DNA of 64,000 nucleotides, from assembly GCF_002151125.1 (NCBI RefSeq), contig NZ_MDJZ01000004.1, positions 208,778 through 272,777 on the forward strand. The letters run 5' to 3'. Below, piece after piece: positions 22,501 through 33,030 of the stretch. Source of the stretch: Clavibacter michiganensis (GTDB taxonomy: Bacteria > Actinomycetota > Actinomycetes > Actinomycetales > Microbacteriaceae). The first letter of the stretch is position 1, and the number at the start of each line of letters is the position of its first letter. The notes below the pieces were generated by a model. The model was not told where the DNA came from and ran no database searches. It saw only the letters and a program-made list of their open reading frames with translations. A program made the position numbers and the translations under genes.

Positions 22501-24125
22501 AGGCGGAGGCTGGTGACGACCTCCTCGCGGATGGAGTCGAGCGGCGGGTTGGTGACCTGCGCGAACTGCTGCGTGAAGTAGTCGAACAGCAGGCGCGGGC
22601 GCTGCGAGAGCACCGCGATGGGCGTGTCCGAGCCCATGGCGCCGAGGGGCTCGGCGCCGACCTTCGCCATCGGCATGAGGAGCATCCGCACCTCCTCCTC
22701 CGTGTAGCCGAAGGTGCGCTGGCGCCGCACGACGGACGCGGGCGTGTGCACGACGTGCTCGCGCTCGGGCAGGTCGGCGAGGTGGATGCGGTTCCGGAGC
22801 CACTCCCCCCACGGCGCGCTGGCGGCGAGCTCGGACTTGATCTCGTCGTCCTCGATGATGCGGCCGGCCTCGGTGTCGACGAGGAACATCTTGCCCGGGC
22901 GCAGGCGGCCCTTGCGCATGATCCGGGCGGGGTCGATCTCCAGCACGCCGATCTCGCTGCCGAGCACCACGAGGCCGTCGTGGGTGACGAGGTAGCGGCC
23001 GGGGCGCAGGCCGTTGCGGTCGAGCGTGGCGCCGACGAGCGTGCCGTCGGTGAAGGTGAGCGCCGCCGGCCCGTCCCACGGCTCCATGACCATGGAGTGG
23101 TACTCGTAGAAGTCGCGGCGGACGGGGTCGATGTCGGTCTGCTTCTCCCACGCCTCGGGGACCATCATCATCATCGCGTGCGGCAGGCTGCGGCCGCTCA
23201 GGCTGAGGAGCTCGAGGACCTCGTCGAAGGACGCGGAGTCGCTCGCGCCGGGCGTGACGATGGGCATCAGCGGAGAGAGGTCGCCGAGCAGCTCGGACTC
23301 GAGCTGGGACTGGCGGGCGCGCATCCAGTTGCGGTTGCCCGCGACCGTGTTGATCTCGCCGTTGTGCGCCATCATCCGCAGCGGCTGCGCGAGCGGCCAC
23401 GACGGGAACGTGTTCGTGGAGTACCGGGAGTGCACGATGGCGAGCTTGGAGGCGAAGCGCTCGTCGGAGAGGTCCGGGTAGAACGGCTCGAGCTGGAGCG
23501 TGGTGACCATGCCCTTGTAGACGAGCGTGCGCGCGGACAGCGAGATGAAGTAGGCGCCGAGCTCCCGCTCCGCGCGCTTGCGCAGGCGGAAGGCGAGGCG
23601 GTCGAGGGCGAGCCCCGACGCGCGGTCGGCCGGCTGCGCGGCGTCGGAGGCGAGGAACAGCTGTCGGAAGGCGGGCATCGCCTTGCGTGCCAGGTTGCCG
23701 AGCTGCGCCGGGTCCACGGGCACCTCGCGCCAGCCGAGGACGCGCAGGCGCTCGTCGCCGGCGATGCCCTCGATGCCCGCCTGCAGCTCCGCGCGCTCGG
23801 CGTCGTCCGTGGGCAGGAACGCCATGCCGACCGCGTACTCCCCCATGGGCGGCAGGTCGAAGCCCACGACGCCGCGGAGGAACTCGTCGGGGATCTGCGT
23901 CATGATCCCGGCGCCGTCGCCCGTCCCCGCGTCGGAGCCGATGGCGCCGCGGTGCTCGAGGTTCCGCAGCGCGTCGAGGGCGTTGACGATGATGTCGTGG
24001 CCGGGGGTGCCGCGCAGCGTGGCGACCATCGCCAAGCCGCACGCGTCCTTCTCGAACGCCGGGTCGTAGAGGCCCTGCCGCTCGGGGAACGAGCCGCCGA
24101 GGGGGGAGGTGGAGGAGAACGCCAT
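19554..24125 (-). CDS. gltB: Glutamate synthase large subunit (GOGAT)
   Basis: 1523 residues, full length. It converts glutamine plus 2-oxoglutarate to two glutamates. The N-terminal class II amidotransferase nucleophile is Cys29 in [12 protein letters not shown], after a propeptide presumably cleaved before it. The FMN/synthase domain carries [14 protein letters not shown] and [12 protein letters not shown]. The 3Fe-4S cluster cysteines occur in [20 protein letters not shown]. The C-terminal GXGXG beta-helix domain ends the protein. The ATG at 24125 is preceded at 7 nt by TAGGAC, a weak leaderless-type -10. Confidence 0.97.
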   Translation of the reverse strand: MAFSSTSPLGGSFPERQGLYDPAFEKDACGLAMVATLRGTPGHDIIVNALDALRNLEHRGAIGSDAGTGDGAGIMTQIPDEFLRGVVGFDLPPMGEYAVGMAFLPTDDAERAELQAGIEGIAGDERLRVLGWREVPVDPAQLGNLARKAMPAFRQLFLASDAAQPADRASGLALDRLAFRLRKRAERELGAYFISLSARTLVYKGMVTTLQLEPFYPDLSDERFASKLAIVHSRYSTNTFPSWPLAQPLRMMAHNGEINTVAGNRNWMRARQSQLESELLGDLSPLMPIVTPGASDSASFDEVLELLSLSGRSLPHAMMMMVPEAWEKQTDIDPVRRDFYEYHSMVMEPWDGPAALTFTDGTLVGATLDRNGLRPGRYLVTHDGLVVLGSEIGVLEIDPARIMRKGRLRPGKMFLVDTEAGRIIEDDEIKSELAASAPWGEWLRNRIHLADLPEREHVVHTPASVVRRQRTFGYTEEEVRMLLMPMAKVGAEPLGAMGSDTPIAVLSQRPRLLFDYFTQQFAQVTNPPLDSIREEVVTSLRLGLGPQRNLLDAGPEHTKQVVLDFPVIDNDELAKVIHIDHRPGSRTTTIVSGLYRVDDGPLAMQRRIDAMCEEVDRAIAHGAQFIVLSDRDSNRDLAPIPSLLMIAAVHHHLIRKQTRMKVGIVVEAGDVREVHHIALLIGYGASAVNPYLAMESCEDLVRSGMLTGVTPEKATRNLIKGLGKGVLKIMSKMGISTVSSYAGAQCFEAVGLSQGLVDQYFSGTTTRLGGVGIDVIAAENAARHRSAYPTDGAVLSHERLQTGGEYQWRRDGSPHLFNPDTIFRLQHATRMRRYDIFREYTTMVDAQSKDLMTLRGMFRLRTGTRPPVPLDEVEPISDIVKRFSTGAMSYGSISEEAHETLAIAMNRLGAKSNTGEGGENVERLLDPERRSAIKQVASGRFGVTSMYLTHADDIQIKLAQGAKPGEGGQLPPGKVYPWVARTRHATAGVGLISPPPHHDIYSIEDLKQLIFDLKRANPSARIHTKLVSQSGIGAVAAGVAKALSDVILVSGHDGGTGASPVNSLKHAGTPWELGLAETQQTLRLNGMRDRVVVQVDGQMKSGRDVIVGALLGAEEFGFATAPLVVSGCIMMRVCHLDTCPVGVATQNPELRKRFPGKADHVVNFFEFIAQEVREHLAALGYRSLDEIVGRNDLLGVEDAVDHWKASGLDLSPILVGPTFADDEPMKHARSQDHELEDHFDNELIRLSRDVLDHGGRVEIDLPVRNTARAVGTMLGHLVTKAHGEDGLPAGSIDVTLRGSAGQSFGAFMPAGITLRLVGDSNDYLGKGLSGGDIVVRPDEKAGFPAEENVIAGNVIGYGATQGTMFVRGMVGERFLVRNSGATAVVEAVGDHALEYMTGGLALVLGGTGRNIGAGMSGGTAYVIDLDRDRINTDALASGELELHPLGSADVEIVLDLLRRHLAETGSTVAERLLADPETSMQRFTKILPRDYAAVLATRQTAVDEGLDPDGDVAWKRILEVTGG

Positions 24126-24132
24126 GGGAACC

Positions 24133-24138
24133 GTCCTA
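24133..24138 (-). promoter_or_regulatory. weak -10-like box before gltB
   Basis: Minus-strand TAGGAC 7 nt before the gltB ATG. The spacing resembles the leaderless boxes elsewhere in the window but the last base is C, not T. Confidence 0.25.
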
Positions 24139-24177
24139 GATGCACTGCGGAGGGACGTCGCTGGCCCTGTGGTGGGG

Positions 24178-24220
24178 ACCGCCTCGCGGAGAGGAGGCGG
24201 TGACCGCGGGGGTGCCCGCG
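24178..24220. terminator. tandem hairpins after lgt
   Basis: Two perfect hairpins lie between the lgt stop and gltB: 8-bp arms 24178-24185/24194-24201, and 6-bp arms 24205-24210/24215-24220 with a 4-nt loop. They probably end the his-trp-lgt transcript before gltB. Confidence 0.6.
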
Positions 24221-24227
24221 CTGGGGA

Positions 24228-25250
24228 CTAGGCGCCGCGTCCGCTTGTGGCGGGGAGAGCGTGGGAGTCCGACCCGGTGGATGCCCGATCGTCGTCGCCG
24301 TCGGTGAAGTCCGAATCCGTGTACACCGATGCTACCTCGCCGTCGCGGCCCGCCTTCGCGCGGGCGCTTACGTCATCCGGGGTGCGGCCGGGCAGGTACG
24401 GGCTCGGCTCGCTGCCGACGTGGCGACGCGTCTGGATGATGAAGAGGACGAGGCCGAGCGCGACCGCGAAGAACGCCGCCCACACGTTGGTGCGGATGCC
24501 GAAGTAGATCTCGCTCGGGTCGATGCGGATGGACTCGAAGACCATGCGCCCGAGTCCGTACCACATGAGGTAGACGGCGAGGCCGCGGCCCCACTGCAGC
24601 CGGACGGCACGTCCGAGCCCGATGATGAGGAGGGCACCGGCGACGTTCCAGACGATCTCGTAGAGGAACGTGGGGTGGAAGAGCGTGCCCGCGGGGAGCC
24701 CTGCGGGGAACGCCGCGTTGGTCGGGTCGACCTCGAGGCCCCACGGCAGGGTGGTGGGCGTGCCGAACAGCTCCTGGTTGAAGTAGTTGCCCATGCGTCC
24801 GGCGGCCTGCGCGAGCAGGAGGCCGGGGGCCAGCGCGTCCGCGAAGGTCCAGAAGCGGACGCCCGTCCACTTGGAGCCGAGCCAGACGCCCACGGCGCCG
24901 CCGATGAGGGCGCCGAAGATGGCGATGCCGCCCTCCCACACGTAGAGCACCCGCAGCAGGTTCGCGCCCTCGTAGAAGTAGTCGCCGGGGTGGGTGAGCA
25001 CGTGGAAGGCCCGGGCGCCGATGATGCCGAGGACGAGCGCGCACAGCGTGAAGTCGATGACGGTGCCGGACTCCACGCCGCGCGCGACCAGGCGGCGGTT
25101 GGTGAGGAAGGCCGCGATGAGGATGCCGAGCAGGATGCACACGGCGTACGCGTGGATCACGAAGGTGAGCGGCAGGTCGATGCCGAAGCCCTGCAGCCAC
25201 GCCGTGACGTCGAACCGGGTCTCGGACGGATCCGGGCTGGGGATGCTCAT
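24228..25250 (-). CDS. lgt: Prolipoprotein diacylglyceryl transferase
   Basis: 340 residues, polytopic membrane enzyme with about seven membrane segments. It moves diacylglycerol from phosphatidylglycerol to the lipobox cysteine of prolipoproteins, such as the ABC substrate-binding lipoprotein elsewhere in this window. The family signature GRMGNYFNQELFG is present, with HPGDYF and the C-terminal EGGIAIFGALIGG region. The last 60 or so residues are a charged cytoplasmic tail. The ATG at 25250 is chosen because the upstream extension is the trpA shadow. The trpA-lgt order is common in actinobacteria. Confidence 0.95.
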   Translation of the reverse strand: MSIPSPDPSETRFDVTAWLQGFGIDLPLTFVIHAYAVCILLGILIAAFLTNRRLVARGVESGTVIDFTLCALVLGIIGARAFHVLTHPGDYFYEGANLLRVLYVWEGGIAIFGALIGGAVGVWLGSKWTGVRFWTFADALAPGLLLAQAAGRMGNYFNQELFGTPTTLPWGLEVDPTNAAFPAGLPAGTLFHPTFLYEIVWNVAGALLIIGLGRAVRLQWGRGLAVYLMWYGLGRMVFESIRIDPSEIYFGIRTNVWAAFFAVALGLVLFIIQTRRHVGSEPSPYLPGRTPDDVSARAKAGRDGEVASVYTDSDFTDGDDDRASTGSDSHALPATSGRGA

Positions 25251-25321
25251 CGGGGCGAACAACGGATGGCGCTCACTTTCGCAGGGGGATCGGCGGGCGC
25301 GGCGGGACCGCGGGCCGGGGG

Positions 25322-26140
25322 CTACTGTAGCGCGGTTCCCCGCGCCAGATCGGCCGCGGCGCGGGCGACGCCGGGCACGCCCCCGTCGGCGAGGGCCGCC
25401 ACGAGGGCCGATCCGACGATGGCGCCGTCGGCGTAGTCGAGGACCTCGCGCACCTGGTCGCCCGTGGAGATGCCGATGCCGACGCACGCGCTCGTGGATC
25501 CCGCGTCGCGCAGGCGGGAGACGAGGCCGCGGGCGGCCTGGTCGACGTCCTGCCGCGCGCCCGTGATGCCCATGGTGGAGACCGCGTAGACGAACCCGCG
25601 GCTGCGCTCGACCGCCTGGTGCAGCCGCGCCTCGCTGGAGGACGGGGCGGCGAGGAACACGCGGTCGAGACCCGTGCGCTCGGACGCGGCGAGCCAGTCG
25701 GCGCCCTCGTCCGGGATGAGGTCCGGCGTGATGAGGCCGGCGCCGCCCGCGGCGACGATGTCGTCGGCGAAGCGCTCGACGCCGTACTGCACGACGGGGT
25801 TCCAGTAGGTCATGAGGAGGACGGGGGCGTCCACGCGCTGCGTGATCGCGTGCAGGGCGTCGAAGCCGTCGCGGAGGCGGAAGCCCTGCGCGAGGGCCGT
25901 CTGCGTGGCGCGCTGGATGACGGGGCCGTCCATCACGGGATCGCTGTACGGCAGGCCGAGCTCGATGACGTCGACGCCGTTCTCGACGAGCGCGACGGCC
26001 GCCTCGATGCTCGTGGCGACGTCGGGGAAGCCGACGGGGAGGTAGCCGACGAGGGCCCCCGATCCCTGCTCGCGGCGGAGCGCGATGGTCCGCTCGACGG
26101 GGCTGCCCGTGGGCGCGGCGGCGTGGGCTGCCGCGGTCAC
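25322..26140 (-). CDS. trpA: Tryptophan synthase alpha subunit
   Basis: 272 residues. It cleaves indole-3-glycerol phosphate to indole, which is channelled to TrpB. The catalytic pair is Glu60 ([11 protein letters not shown]) and Asp71 (VMDGPV), separated by 11 as in the Salmonella enzyme (49 and 60). The phosphate-binding [10 protein letters not shown] and GAIVGSALV follow. The GTG start shares four bases with the trpB stop (GTGA), so the subunits are coupled for 1:1 synthesis. Confidence 0.96.
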   Translation of the reverse strand: MTAAAHAAAPTGSPVERTIALRREQGSGALVGYLPVGFPDVATSIEAAVALVENGVDVIELGLPYSDPVMDGPVIQRATQTALAQGFRLRDGFDALHAITQRVDAPVLLMTYWNPVVQYGVERFADDIVAAGGAGLITPDLIPDEGADWLAASERTGLDRVFLAAPSSSEARLHQAVERSRGFVYAVSTMGITGARQDVDQAARGLVSRLRDAGSTSACVGIGISTGDQVREVLDYADGAIVGSALVAALADGGVPGVARAAADLARGTALQ

Positions 26141-27351
26141 GACTGCTCCGCCCCGGCGTCGATGAGGTCGAAGTAGGCGCCCGCGGTCTCCATGTCCTTG
26201 TCGCCACGGCCGCTGAGGTTGATCAGGATGATCGAATCCGGTCCGAGCTCCTTGCCGAGCTCGAGCGCGCCGGCCAGGGCGTGCGCCGACTCGATGGCCG
26301 GGATGATGCCCTCCGTGCGGCTGAGCAGGCGGAGCGCGCTCATGGCCTGGTCGTCCGTGACGGGACGGTACGAGGCGCGGCCGAGGTTCGACAGCCAGGA
26401 GTGCTCGGGACCGACGCCCGGGTAGTCGAGGCCCGCGGAGATCGAGTGCGAGTCGATGGTCTGGCCGTCCTCGTCCTGGAGGAGGTAGCTGCGCGCGCCG
26501 TGCAGCATGCCGGGGCGCCCCTTGGTGATGGTGGCCGCGGTTCGCGGGGTGTCCGCGCCGTCGCCGCCGGCCTCGAAGCCGTAGAGGGCCACGTCGGCGT
26601 CGTCGAGGAACGCGTGGAAGATGCCGATGGCGTTGGACCCGCCGCCCACGCACGCGGCGACCGCGTCGGGCAGCCGGCCGGTGAGCGCGAGGACCTGCTC
26701 GCGCGCCTCCTCGCCGATGACCTTCTGGAGGTCGCGGACCATGGCCGGGAACGGGTGCGGACCCGCGACGGTGCCGAAGACGTAGTTCGTGGTCTCCACG
26801 TTCGTGACCCAGTCGCGCATGGCGTCGTTGATGGCGTCCTTGAGCGTCCGCGATCCCGAGCGGACCGGGACGACCTCGGCGCCGAGCAGGCGCATGCGCG
26901 CCACGTTGAGCGCCTGGCGCTCCGTGTCGACCTCGCCCATGTAGATGACGCAGTCGAGCCCGAAGAGCGCGGCGGCGGTGGCGGTCGCGACGCCGTGCTG
27001 GCCCGCGCCCGTCTCGGCGATGATGCGCTTCTTGCCGATCTTCTTGGTGAGCAGCGCCTGGCCGAGCACGTTGTTGATCTTGTGCGAGCCGGTGTGGTTC
27101 AGGTCCTCGCGCTTGAGGATGATGCGCGCACCGCCGGCGTGCTCCGCGAAGCGCGGCACCTCCGTGATGAGCGACGGGCGCCCGGTGTAGGTGCGGTGCA
27201 GCTCCTGCAGCTCCTGGATGAACTCGGGGTCCACCTTGAGCGCCTCCCACGCCTCCGACAGCTCGTCCAGCGCCGCGACGAGCGACTCGGGCACGTACCG
27301 CCCGCCGAACTCGCCGAAGTAGGGGCCGGTCGTGCTGCGGAGGTCGGTCAC
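26137..27351 (-). CDS. trpB: Tryptophan synthase beta subunit
   Basis: 404 residues, TrpB1 type. It condenses indole and serine using PLP. The PLP lysine is Lys91 in HTGSHKINN, the catalytic ETGAGQHG follows, and the phosphate cup [10 protein letters not shown] is present. The GTG start at 27351 overlaps the trpC stop by four bases (GTGA). The long open frame upstream is the trpC shadow. Confidence 0.97.
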   Translation of the reverse strand: MTDLRSTTGPYFGEFGGRYVPESLVAALDELSEAWEALKVDPEFIQELQELHRTYTGRPSLITEVPRFAEHAGGARIILKREDLNHTGSHKINNVLGQALLTKKIGKKRIIAETGAGQHGVATATAAALFGLDCVIYMGEVDTERQALNVARMRLLGAEVVPVRSGSRTLKDAINDAMRDWVTNVETTNYVFGTVAGPHPFPAMVRDLQKVIGEEAREQVLALTGRLPDAVAACVGGGSNAIGIFHAFLDDADVALYGFEAGGDGADTPRTAATITKGRPGMLHGARSYLLQDEDGQTIDSHSISAGLDYPGVGPEHSWLSNLGRASYRPVTDDQAMSALRLLSRTEGIIPAIESAHALAGALELGKELGPDSIILINLSGRGDKDMETAGAYFDLIDAGAEQS

Positions 27352-28124
27352 GGGCGGGTCTCCAGGAACTCGGTGAGTGTGCGGACGGGGTCGCCGGTGA
27401 CGAGCGCCTCGCCCACCAGGACGACGTCGGCGCCCGAGCGGCGGTAGTGCGCCACGTCGTCGGCGGTCTTCACCGCGGACTCGGCGATGCGGACGACGCC
27501 CGCGGGGATGGAGTCGGCCAGGCGGCCGAAGAGGTCGCGGTCGAGCTCGAAGGTGGTGAGGTTGCGGGCGTTGACCCCGACGACCTGCGCGCCGAGGTCG
27601 AGCGCGCGGGACACCTCCTCGGCCGAGTGGGTCTCGACGAGCGCGGTCATGCCGAGCTCGCCCACGAGGGCGTGCAGCTCGACGAGGGCCCGCTGGTCGA
27701 GGGCCGCGACGATGAGGAGGACGAGGTCGGCGCCCGAGGCGCGCGCCTCCAGCACCTGGTACGGCTCGCCGATGAAGTCCTTGCGCAGCACGGGGATGGA
27801 GACGGTGTCGCGGACCTGCTCGAGGTCCTGCAGCGAGCCGCCGAACTTGCGGCCCTCGGTGAGGACGCTGATGGCGCTGGCTCCGCCGGTCTCGTAGCGG
27901 GAGGCGAGGAGCGCGGGATCCGGGATCTCGGCGAGGGCTCCGCGCGACGGGCTCGAGCGCTTGACCTCGGCGATGATCTTGACGCGGTCGGACGGCGCGA
28001 GGGCGCTCAACGCGTCGAGGGCGGCGGGACGCGCGAGCGCCTCGGCCTCGACCCGGGCGAGGGGACGGGTCTCGCGGCGCGCGGCCGCGTCCTCGAGGGC
28101 GCCGGCGAGGAGGTCGCCCAGCAT
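27348..28124 (-). CDS. trpC: Indole-3-glycerol phosphate synthase
   Basis: 258 residues, monofunctional TIM barrel. [12 protein letters not shown] (catalytic Lys), [22 protein letters not shown] and [11 protein letters not shown] are the family blocks. It forms indole-3-glycerol phosphate from CdRP. No trpF or trpD lies in the cluster; in actinobacteria the TrpF reaction is normally done by the bifunctional HisA homologue PriA (not the primosomal PriA), encoded elsewhere. It begins right after the upstream small membrane gene's stop. Confidence 0.96.
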   Translation of the reverse strand: MLGDLLAGALEDAAARRETRPLARVEAEALARPAALDALSALAPSDRVKIIAEVKRSSPSRGALAEIPDPALLASRYETGGASAISVLTEGRKFGGSLQDLEQVRDTVSIPVLRKDFIGEPYQVLEARASGADLVLLIVAALDQRALVELHALVGELGMTALVETHSAEEVSRALDLGAQVVGVNARNLTTFELDRDLFGRLADSIPAGVVRIAESAVKTADDVAHYRRSGADVVLVGEALVTGDPVRTLTEFLETRP

Positions 28125-28367
28125 CTAGGAGTGCGCCTTCGAGTGCGTGGAGACCGTGCGGTGCCCGCCGACCCCGAAGCCCATCTTCTTCATGACCCCG
28201 CCGGTGATCCAGCCGAGGATCGCGAGGACCGCGGAGGCCCACACGACGGGCTCGATGGCGAACCAGAAGGCGATGGTGCCGACGGCGAACGCGACGAGCA
28301 TGATGACGACGGCCGTCCAGGCCGCCGGCGAGTTGCCGTGGCCGGGTTCTGCGGACTCGGTGGACAT
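28125..28367 (-). CDS. small two-helix membrane protein of the trp cluster
   Basis: 80 residues with two membrane segments (about 18-37 and 42-60) and a short basic, histidine-containing tail. The N-terminal [12 protein letters not shown] motif matches a small actinobacterial family (HGxxPAAWT) found next to trpC and trpE (DUF6704, named from memory). No function is known; conserved placement suggests a role linked to tryptophan synthesis or its membrane association. ATG at 28367 is chosen over an upstream start at 28439 because GAGGAG lies 8 nt before it. Its stop abuts trpC. Confidence 0.8.
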   Translation of the reverse strand: MSTESAEPGHGNSPAAWTAVVIMLVAFAVGTIAFWFAIEPVVWASAVLAILGWITGGVMKKMGFGVGGHRTVSTHSKAHS

Positions 28368-28411
28368 GCGTGCTCCTCGTGGGTCGTACGGGCGGGATGG
28401 GTCGAGTCTAC

Positions 28412-28432
28412 CGGGCGTCGTCGGGACGCCCG
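28412..28432. terminator. hairpin inside the trp cluster
   Basis: Perfect 8-bp arms (28412-28419 and 28425-28432) with a 5-nt loop lie in the 103-bp gap between the two trp-associated membrane genes. It could be a partial terminator or processing site uncoupling trpE from trpCBA. Confidence 0.45.
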
Positions 28433-28470
28433 TCGGCATGGGGAGGGCTCGCGGGGACGTCAGCCGACCC

Positions 28471-29109
28471 TCACGTGGCCGCGCCGGGCGGGGCGTCGTC
28501 CGCGTCGCCGTGCTCGCGCCGGGTGGGGTCGGCGCCGCCGCTCAGGCTGTCCCAGGCGGCCACGGGATCCTCGCGCGGGACGATCCGGCGCTCGGGCGAC
28601 TGGTCGGGCGCGTCGTAGCGGGAGCGGCCGGTGGGCCACCGCGGGCCGGTGACGGCGACGAACAGGCCCGTCAGCGCCGATGCGACGCCGGCGGCCAGCG
28701 TCACGGGACCCCACGGGGTGGTGGTCCAGCCGACGACGAGGTCGGCGACCGGCGCGGATCCCGCCACCCCCGTGACGGTCGTGACCGCGGCCTCGCCCGC
28801 CTGGACGGGACCGGCGATCGCGGCGATGGCGGTGAGCGCGACCGTCGCGCCGATGAGGAGCTGCAGCACGCCGAGCACCACGCGGAGCGCGCGGCCCGCG
28901 ATGGCGAGGGCGCCGGCGAGGGCGAGGCTCGACAGCGCGAGGGCGCTGAGCGCGGGAGCCGCGACGCTGCCCGCCACCGGCACCAGCGCAGGTTCCTGGC
29001 CGCCGATGCGGAGCGTCGACCAGTCCTGCGACCAGCCGAGGAAGGTGGCGGCGCTCGTCGCGAGGACGAGCAAGAGGGAGAGGGACTTCGTGCGGCGCGT
29101 GACCCGCAT
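28471..29109 (-). CDS. Trp biosynthesis-associated membrane protein
   Basis: 212 residues, about four predicted membrane helices (near 10-27, 48-68, 75-97 and 123-150), with WSQDW in the first external loop and a charged C-terminal tail. It belongs to the actinobacterial Trp_oprn_chp family found just after trpE. Its biochemical role is not established. The ATG overlaps the trpE TGA by one base (TGATG), so it is co-translated with trpE. Confidence 0.88.
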   Translation of the reverse strand: MRVTRRTKSLSLLLVLATSAATFLGWSQDWSTLRIGGQEPALVPVAGSVAAPALSALALSSLALAGALAIAGRALRVVLGVLQLLIGATVALTAIAAIAGPVQAGEAAVTTVTGVAGSAPVADLVVGWTTTPWGPVTLAAGVASALTGLFVAVTGPRWPTGRSRYDAPDQSPERRIVPREDPVAAWDSLSGGADPTRREHGDADDAPPGAAT

Positions 29110-30659
29110 CAGCGCACGCGCCGCATGGCCTCGGCGACGGCCACGGCGCGCAGCGGTGCCGCGGCCTTGTTCTGCGACTCCAGGTACTCCGCGTCCGGGT
29201 CGGAGTCGGCGACCATTCCGCCGCCCGCCTGCACGTGGGCGACGCCGTCGACGATGGTGGCGGTGCGGATGGCGATGGCGAGGTCCGCGTCGCCCGCGAA
29301 GTCGAAGTAGCCGACCACTCCCCCGTAGACGCCGCGCTGGGCGGGCTCGAGCTCGTCGATGATCTGCAGCGCGCGCGGCTTCGGCGCGCCCGAGAGCGTG
29401 CCGGCCGGGAAGGTGGCCCGGAAGACGTCGATGCTCGAGACGCCGGGGCGCAGGGTGCCCTCGACCGAGCTGACCAGGTGCATGATGTGGCTGAACCGCT
29501 CGACGCGCATGAACTCGGTGACCTCGACGGATCCCGGGGCGCACGCCTTCAGCATGTCGTTGCGCGCGAGGTCGACGAGCATGAGGTGCTCGGCGCGCTC
29601 CTTCGGGTCGGCGAGGAGCGACTCCTCGTGGGCGACGTCCTCCTCCACGGTCGCGCCGCGCGGGCGGGATCCGGCGATGGGGTGCATGTAGACGTGGTCG
29701 TCGGTGACGGTGACGAGCGCCTCGGGCGAGGATCCGACGATGGAGTACGGCTTCCCGTCGGCGTCCTCGAGCGTGAGGAGGTACATGTACGGGCTCGGGT
29801 TGAGCACGCGGAGGATGCGGTAGACGTCGATCGGGTCGGCCGTGGTCGGCTGGTCGAAGCGCTGCGAGACGACGACCTGGAACACGTCGCCCTCGTGGAT
29901 GTGGTGCTTGCTGCGCGCGATGGACTCGTGGAAGTCGGCGGGCTGCGTCCGCAGCGTCGGCGACGGCTGGGCCTGCAGGTCGACGTCGGCGAGGAACGTC
30001 TCGGCGGGGCGCGCGAGGTCGGCCTGCATGCGGTCGAGGCGCGCCTGCGCGTCCGCCCACATGTCGTCCTCGTCGTCGACGCCGTCGTTCAGGGCGGTGG
30101 CGACGAGCGTGACGGTGCCGCGGCGGTGATCCAGCACGGCCAGCTCGGAGACGAAGCTCAGCGCCTGGCCGGGCACGGGCACCTCGGCCGGCGGGCGGTC
30201 GGGCAGGCGCTCGATCTGGCGCACGGCCTCCCAGCCGATGAAGCCGACGAGGCCGCCGGTGAGGGGCGGCATGCCCGGGATCCGCGGCGTCTCCCAGCGG
30301 GCGTAGAGCGCGGCGAGGGCGGCCAGCGGGCCGTCGGGCGCGTCGTCGCCGAGGGCGCGACGCGCGTCGATGCCGTAGTCGAGCCAGCGGGCCTCGTCGC
30401 CGTGCTGCGTGAGGACGCCGAAGGAGGAGACGCCGACGAACGAGAAGCGCGTCCAGATGCCGCCCTGGCCGGCGGACTCGAGCAGGAAGCTGCCCGGGCG
30501 CCCCGCGGTGAGCTTGCGGTGCACGCCGACCGGCGTCTCCCCGTCGGCGAAGACCTCGCGGAGGACGGGGATGACGCGGTGGTCGGCGGCGAGGGCGCGG
30601 AAGCCCTCGCGCGTGGTGGTGCCGGGGGCGGACGCGGCGGGGCGCGGGGACGCGGTCAT
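29109..30659 (-). CDS. trpE: Anthranilate synthase component I
   Basis: 516 residues. It makes anthranilate from chorismate using ammonia from a TrpG partner encoded elsewhere. The N-terminal LLES motif (GSFLLES) is the usual tryptophan feedback site. The chorismate-binding half shows [31 protein letters not shown] and [11 protein letters not shown]. The ATG start overlaps the hisI stop by four bases (ATGA). There is therefore no room for a trp leader peptide or attenuator directly before trpE; control must come from further upstream or by feedback. Confidence 0.97.
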   Translation of the reverse strand: MTASPRPAASAPGTTTREGFRALAADHRVIPVLREVFADGETPVGVHRKLTAGRPGSFLLESAGQGGIWTRFSFVGVSSFGVLTQHGDEARWLDYGIDARRALGDDAPDGPLAALAALYARWETPRIPGMPPLTGGLVGFIGWEAVRQIERLPDRPPAEVPVPGQALSFVSELAVLDHRRGTVTLVATALNDGVDDEDDMWADAQARLDRMQADLARPAETFLADVDLQAQPSPTLRTQPADFHESIARSKHHIHEGDVFQVVVSQRFDQPTTADPIDVYRILRVLNPSPYMYLLTLEDADGKPYSIVGSSPEALVTVTDDHVYMHPIAGSRPRGATVEEDVAHEESLLADPKERAEHLMLVDLARNDMLKACAPGSVEVTEFMRVERFSHIMHLVSSVEGTLRPGVSSIDVFRATFPAGTLSGAPKPRALQIIDELEPAQRGVYGGVVGYFDFAGDADLAIAIRTATIVDGVAHVQAGGGMVADSDPDAEYLESQNKAAAPLRAVAVAEAMRRVR

Positions 30660-31081
30660 TCGGTGGGCCCTTCGTCGGCGGCGGGGCGCGCGGCCTGGAC
30701 GGGGTGGAGGTGGTCGGCGTCGAAGCAGGTGCGCGTGCCGGTGTGGCAGGCCACTCCTACCTGGTCGACCTGGACGAGGACCGTGTCGCCGTCGCAGTCG
30801 AGGGCGGCGTCGCGCACGTACTGGGCGTGGCCGGACGTGTCGCCCTTCCGCCAGTACTCGCTGCGGGAGCGCGACCAGAAGGTGACGCGGCCCGAGGTGA
30901 GCGTGCGGCGGAGGGCCTCGCGGTCCATGTAGCCGAGCATGAGCACCTCGCGCGTGTCGTGCTGCTGGATCACGGCGGGGAGGAGGCCGTCGTCCGCGAA
31001 GGCCGCGCGGGCGAGGATCCCGTCGACGTCGGGGGCCGTCGTGCCGGGTGCGTCGGGGGACGCGGGGAAGCCGTCGGTCAT
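30656..31081 (-). CDS. hisI: Phosphoribosyl-AMP cyclohydrolase
   Basis: 141 residues, monofunctional HisI (the HisE partner is a separate gene at 32760-33023). It opens the adenine ring of PR-AMP in histidine synthesis. Motifs: [29 protein letters not shown], the Mg/Zn-site [11 protein letters not shown] and the cysteine block [10 protein letters not shown]. The ATG start overlaps hisF (ATGA), and its stop overlaps trpE (ATGA), joining the his and trp gene runs. Confidence 0.96.
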   Translation of the reverse strand: MTDGFPASPDAPGTTAPDVDGILARAAFADDGLLPAVIQQHDTREVLMLGYMDREALRRTLTSGRVTFWSRSRSEYWRKGDTSGHAQYVRDAALDCDGDTVLVQVDQVGVACHTGTRTCFDADHLHPVQAARPAADEGPTE

Positions 31082-31869
31082 CGCCGCACCACCTGACCGG
31101 CGTCCGCGAGGGCGCCCTTGACGTCGCCGATCGTGAACCGGCGGGAGTGGAAGACGCTCGCGGCCAGCACGGCGTCGGCGCCGGCCTCGATGGCGGGCGC
31201 GAAGTGGTCGAGCTCGCCCGCGCCGCCGGAGGCGATGACGGGGACGCGGCTCACGGCGCGCATGGCGGCCACGAGCTCGAGGTCGAAGCCGTCGCGCGTG
31301 CCGTCGGCGTCGATGGAGTTGACGAGCAGCTCCCCCGCGCCGCGCTCCACGGCCTCGCGGGCCCACGCGATCGCGTCGATGGTCGTGCGGGTGCGGCCGC
31401 CGTGCGTGGTGACGACGAAGCCGGACTCCGTGTCGCCGCGGGTCACGTCGAGCGAGAGGACGCACACCTGCGCGCCGAAGCGGTCGGCGATCTCGCCCAC
31501 GAGGTCCGGGCGCGCGATGGCCGCGCTGTTGACGCCGATCTTGTCCGCGCCGCTCGCGAGGAGGCGGGCCACGTCGTCGGCGCTGCGCACTCCCCCGCCG
31601 ACCGTGAGCGGGATGAAGACCTGCTCGGCGGTCGCGCTCACGACGTCGTACATGGTCGAGCGGTCCTCGACCGTGGCCGTGACGTCGAGGAAGGTGAGCT
31701 CGTCGGCGCCCTGCTCGTAGTAGAGGCGCGCGAGCTCGACCGGATCGCCCGCGTCCTGCAGGTCGAGGAAGTTGACGCCCTTGACGACGCGGCCGGCGGC
31801 CACGTCGAGGCACGGGATGACGCGGACGGCGAGGTGCGCGGCAGGGCCCGCGGCGGCGGATGCGTCCAC
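31078..31869 (-). CDS. hisF: Imidazole glycerol phosphate synthase cyclase subunit
   Basis: 263 residues, TIM barrel. [17 protein letters not shown] carries the first catalytic Asp (Asp22), and [11 protein letters not shown] holds the second. With HisH (not in the window) it makes IGP and AICAR. The start is GTG at 31869, 2 bp after the hisG stop. No closer start codon exists before the conserved core, so the N-terminus carries about a dozen extra residues. Confidence 0.96.
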   Translation of the reverse strand: MDASAAAGPAAHLAVRVIPCLDVAAGRVVKGVNFLDLQDAGDPVELARLYYEQGADELTFLDVTATVEDRSTMYDVVSATAEQVFIPLTVGGGVRSADDVARLLASGADKIGVNSAAIARPDLVGEIADRFGAQVCVLSLDVTRGDTESGFVVTTHGGRTRTTIDAIAWAREAVERGAGELLVNSIDADGTRDGFDLELVAAMRAVSRVPVIASGGAGELDHFAPAIEAGADAVLAASVFHSRRFTIGDVKGALADAGQVVRR

Positions 31870-31871
31870 GG

Positions 31872-32711
31872 TCAGATCCGGGCGGCGTGGATCGGGCTGA
31901 CGAGGATGGCGCGCGCGCCGACCTCGTGGAGGCGGTCCATGATCTGGTTCGTGTCGTCGCGCGGCACCATCGAGCGCACGGCGACCCAGGCGGGATCCTG
32001 CAGCGGCGAGATGGTGGGCGACTCGATGCCGGGCGTGATGGCCGTGGCCGCGTCGAGCAGGTCGAGCGGCACGTCGTAGTCCATGAGCACGTAGCGGCGG
32101 GCGACGAGCACGCCCTCGAGGCGGCGGAGCAGCGTGGCCGCGCCCGCCTTCTCCTCGGCGCCGGAGATGAGCACGGCGGTGGAGCGCAGGATCACGGGGC
32201 CGAAGATCTCGAGGCCGGCCTTGCGGAGCGTGGTGCCCGTCTCGACCACGTCGGCGATCGCGTCCGCGACGCCCAGCTGGATGGCCGACTCGACCGCGCC
32301 GTCGAGGCGGATGAGCTGCGCCTCGACGCCGTGCTCGCGGAGGAAGCCGCCGACGAGGACGGGGTAGCTGGTGGCGATGCGGACCCCGGCGAGGTCGGCG
32401 AGGTCGGCGAAGCGGCCGACGGGGCCGGCGAACCGGAAAGTGGATCCCGCGAAGCCGAGCTCCGCGGTCTCGGCGGCCTCGGACGCGGAGTCGATGAGGA
32501 GGTCGCGGCCGGTGATGCCGACGTCGAGCGCGCCGGATCCGACGTAGGTCGCGATGTCGCGCGGGCGGAGGTAGAAGAACTCGACGTCGTTGCGCGCGTC
32601 GAGGACGTAGAGCTCCTTGGGGTCACGACGGCCGGCGTACCCGGCCTCGGCGAGCATCTGGGCGGCGGTCTCGGCGAGCGAGCCCTTGTTGGGCACGGCG
32701 ACACGGAGCAT
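31872..32711 (-). CDS. hisG: ATP phosphoribosyltransferase (long form)
   Basis: 279 residues, the long hexameric form with a C-terminal ACT-like regulatory domain that binds histidine. It is the committed step of histidine synthesis (ATP plus PRPP). Motifs: [29 protein letters not shown] and [22 protein letters not shown] at 32711 matches the family N-terminus; an AGGAAG Shine-Dalgarno lies about 13 nt upstream, rather far. A start 11 codons upstream (32744) is possible but less likely. Confidence 0.95.
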   Translation of the reverse strand: MLRVAVPNKGSLAETAAQMLAEAGYAGRRDPKELYVLDARNDVEFFYLRPRDIATYVGSGALDVGITGRDLLIDSASEAAETAELGFAGSTFRFAGPVGRFADLADLAGVRIATSYPVLVGGFLREHGVEAQLIRLDGAVESAIQLGVADAIADVVETGTTLRKAGLEIFGPVILRSTAVLISGAEEKAGAATLLRRLEGVLVARRYVLMDYDVPLDLLDAATAITPGIESPTISPLQDPAWVAVRSMVPRDDTNQIMDRLHEVGARAILVSPIHAARI

Positions 32712-32759
32712 GGGGATCACTTCTTCCTGAGGAGGGGACGACACGGGTGACGGGGCGCG

Positions 32760-33023
32760 TCACAGATGTCGGCCGACGTCCTCCAGGGTGAGGCCGCGCG
32801 CGATCATCATGACCTGCACGTGGTACAGCAGCTGCGAGATCTCCTCGGCCGCGCGGTCGTCGGACTCGTGCTCGGCCGCCATCCAGACCTCGGCGGCCTC
32901 CTCGACGACCTTCTTGCCGATCGCGTGCACGCCGCCGTCGAGCTCGCGGACGGTGCCGGACCCCTCGGGCCGCTCGGCGGCGATCCGGGTCAGCTCGCCG
33001 AACAGGTCATCGAAGGTCTTCAC
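32760..33023 (-). CDS. hisE: Phosphoribosyl-ATP pyrophosphatase
   Basis: 87 residues, all-alpha MazG-like NTP pyrophosphatase. It hydrolyses PR-ATP to PR-AMP, the second histidine step. Motifs: [13 protein letters not shown] and [18 protein letters not shown]. The start is GTG at 33023. A GGAG sits only 3 nt upstream, too close for a normal Shine-Dalgarno, while TACCCT lies 7 nt upstream, arguing for leaderless initiation. It begins the hisEGFI-trp run. Confidence 0.95.
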
Positions 33024-33030
33024 GTGCTCC

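Noticed and set aside
24126..24227. Glutamine riboswitch before gltB
   Set aside because: The 102-bp gap holds two simple hairpins best explained as the lgt terminator; no conserved aptamer core was recognised.
30640..30680. trp attenuator or leader peptide before trpE
   Set aside because: trpE overlaps hisI by 4 bp; there is no leader and no Trp-codon-rich short ORF.
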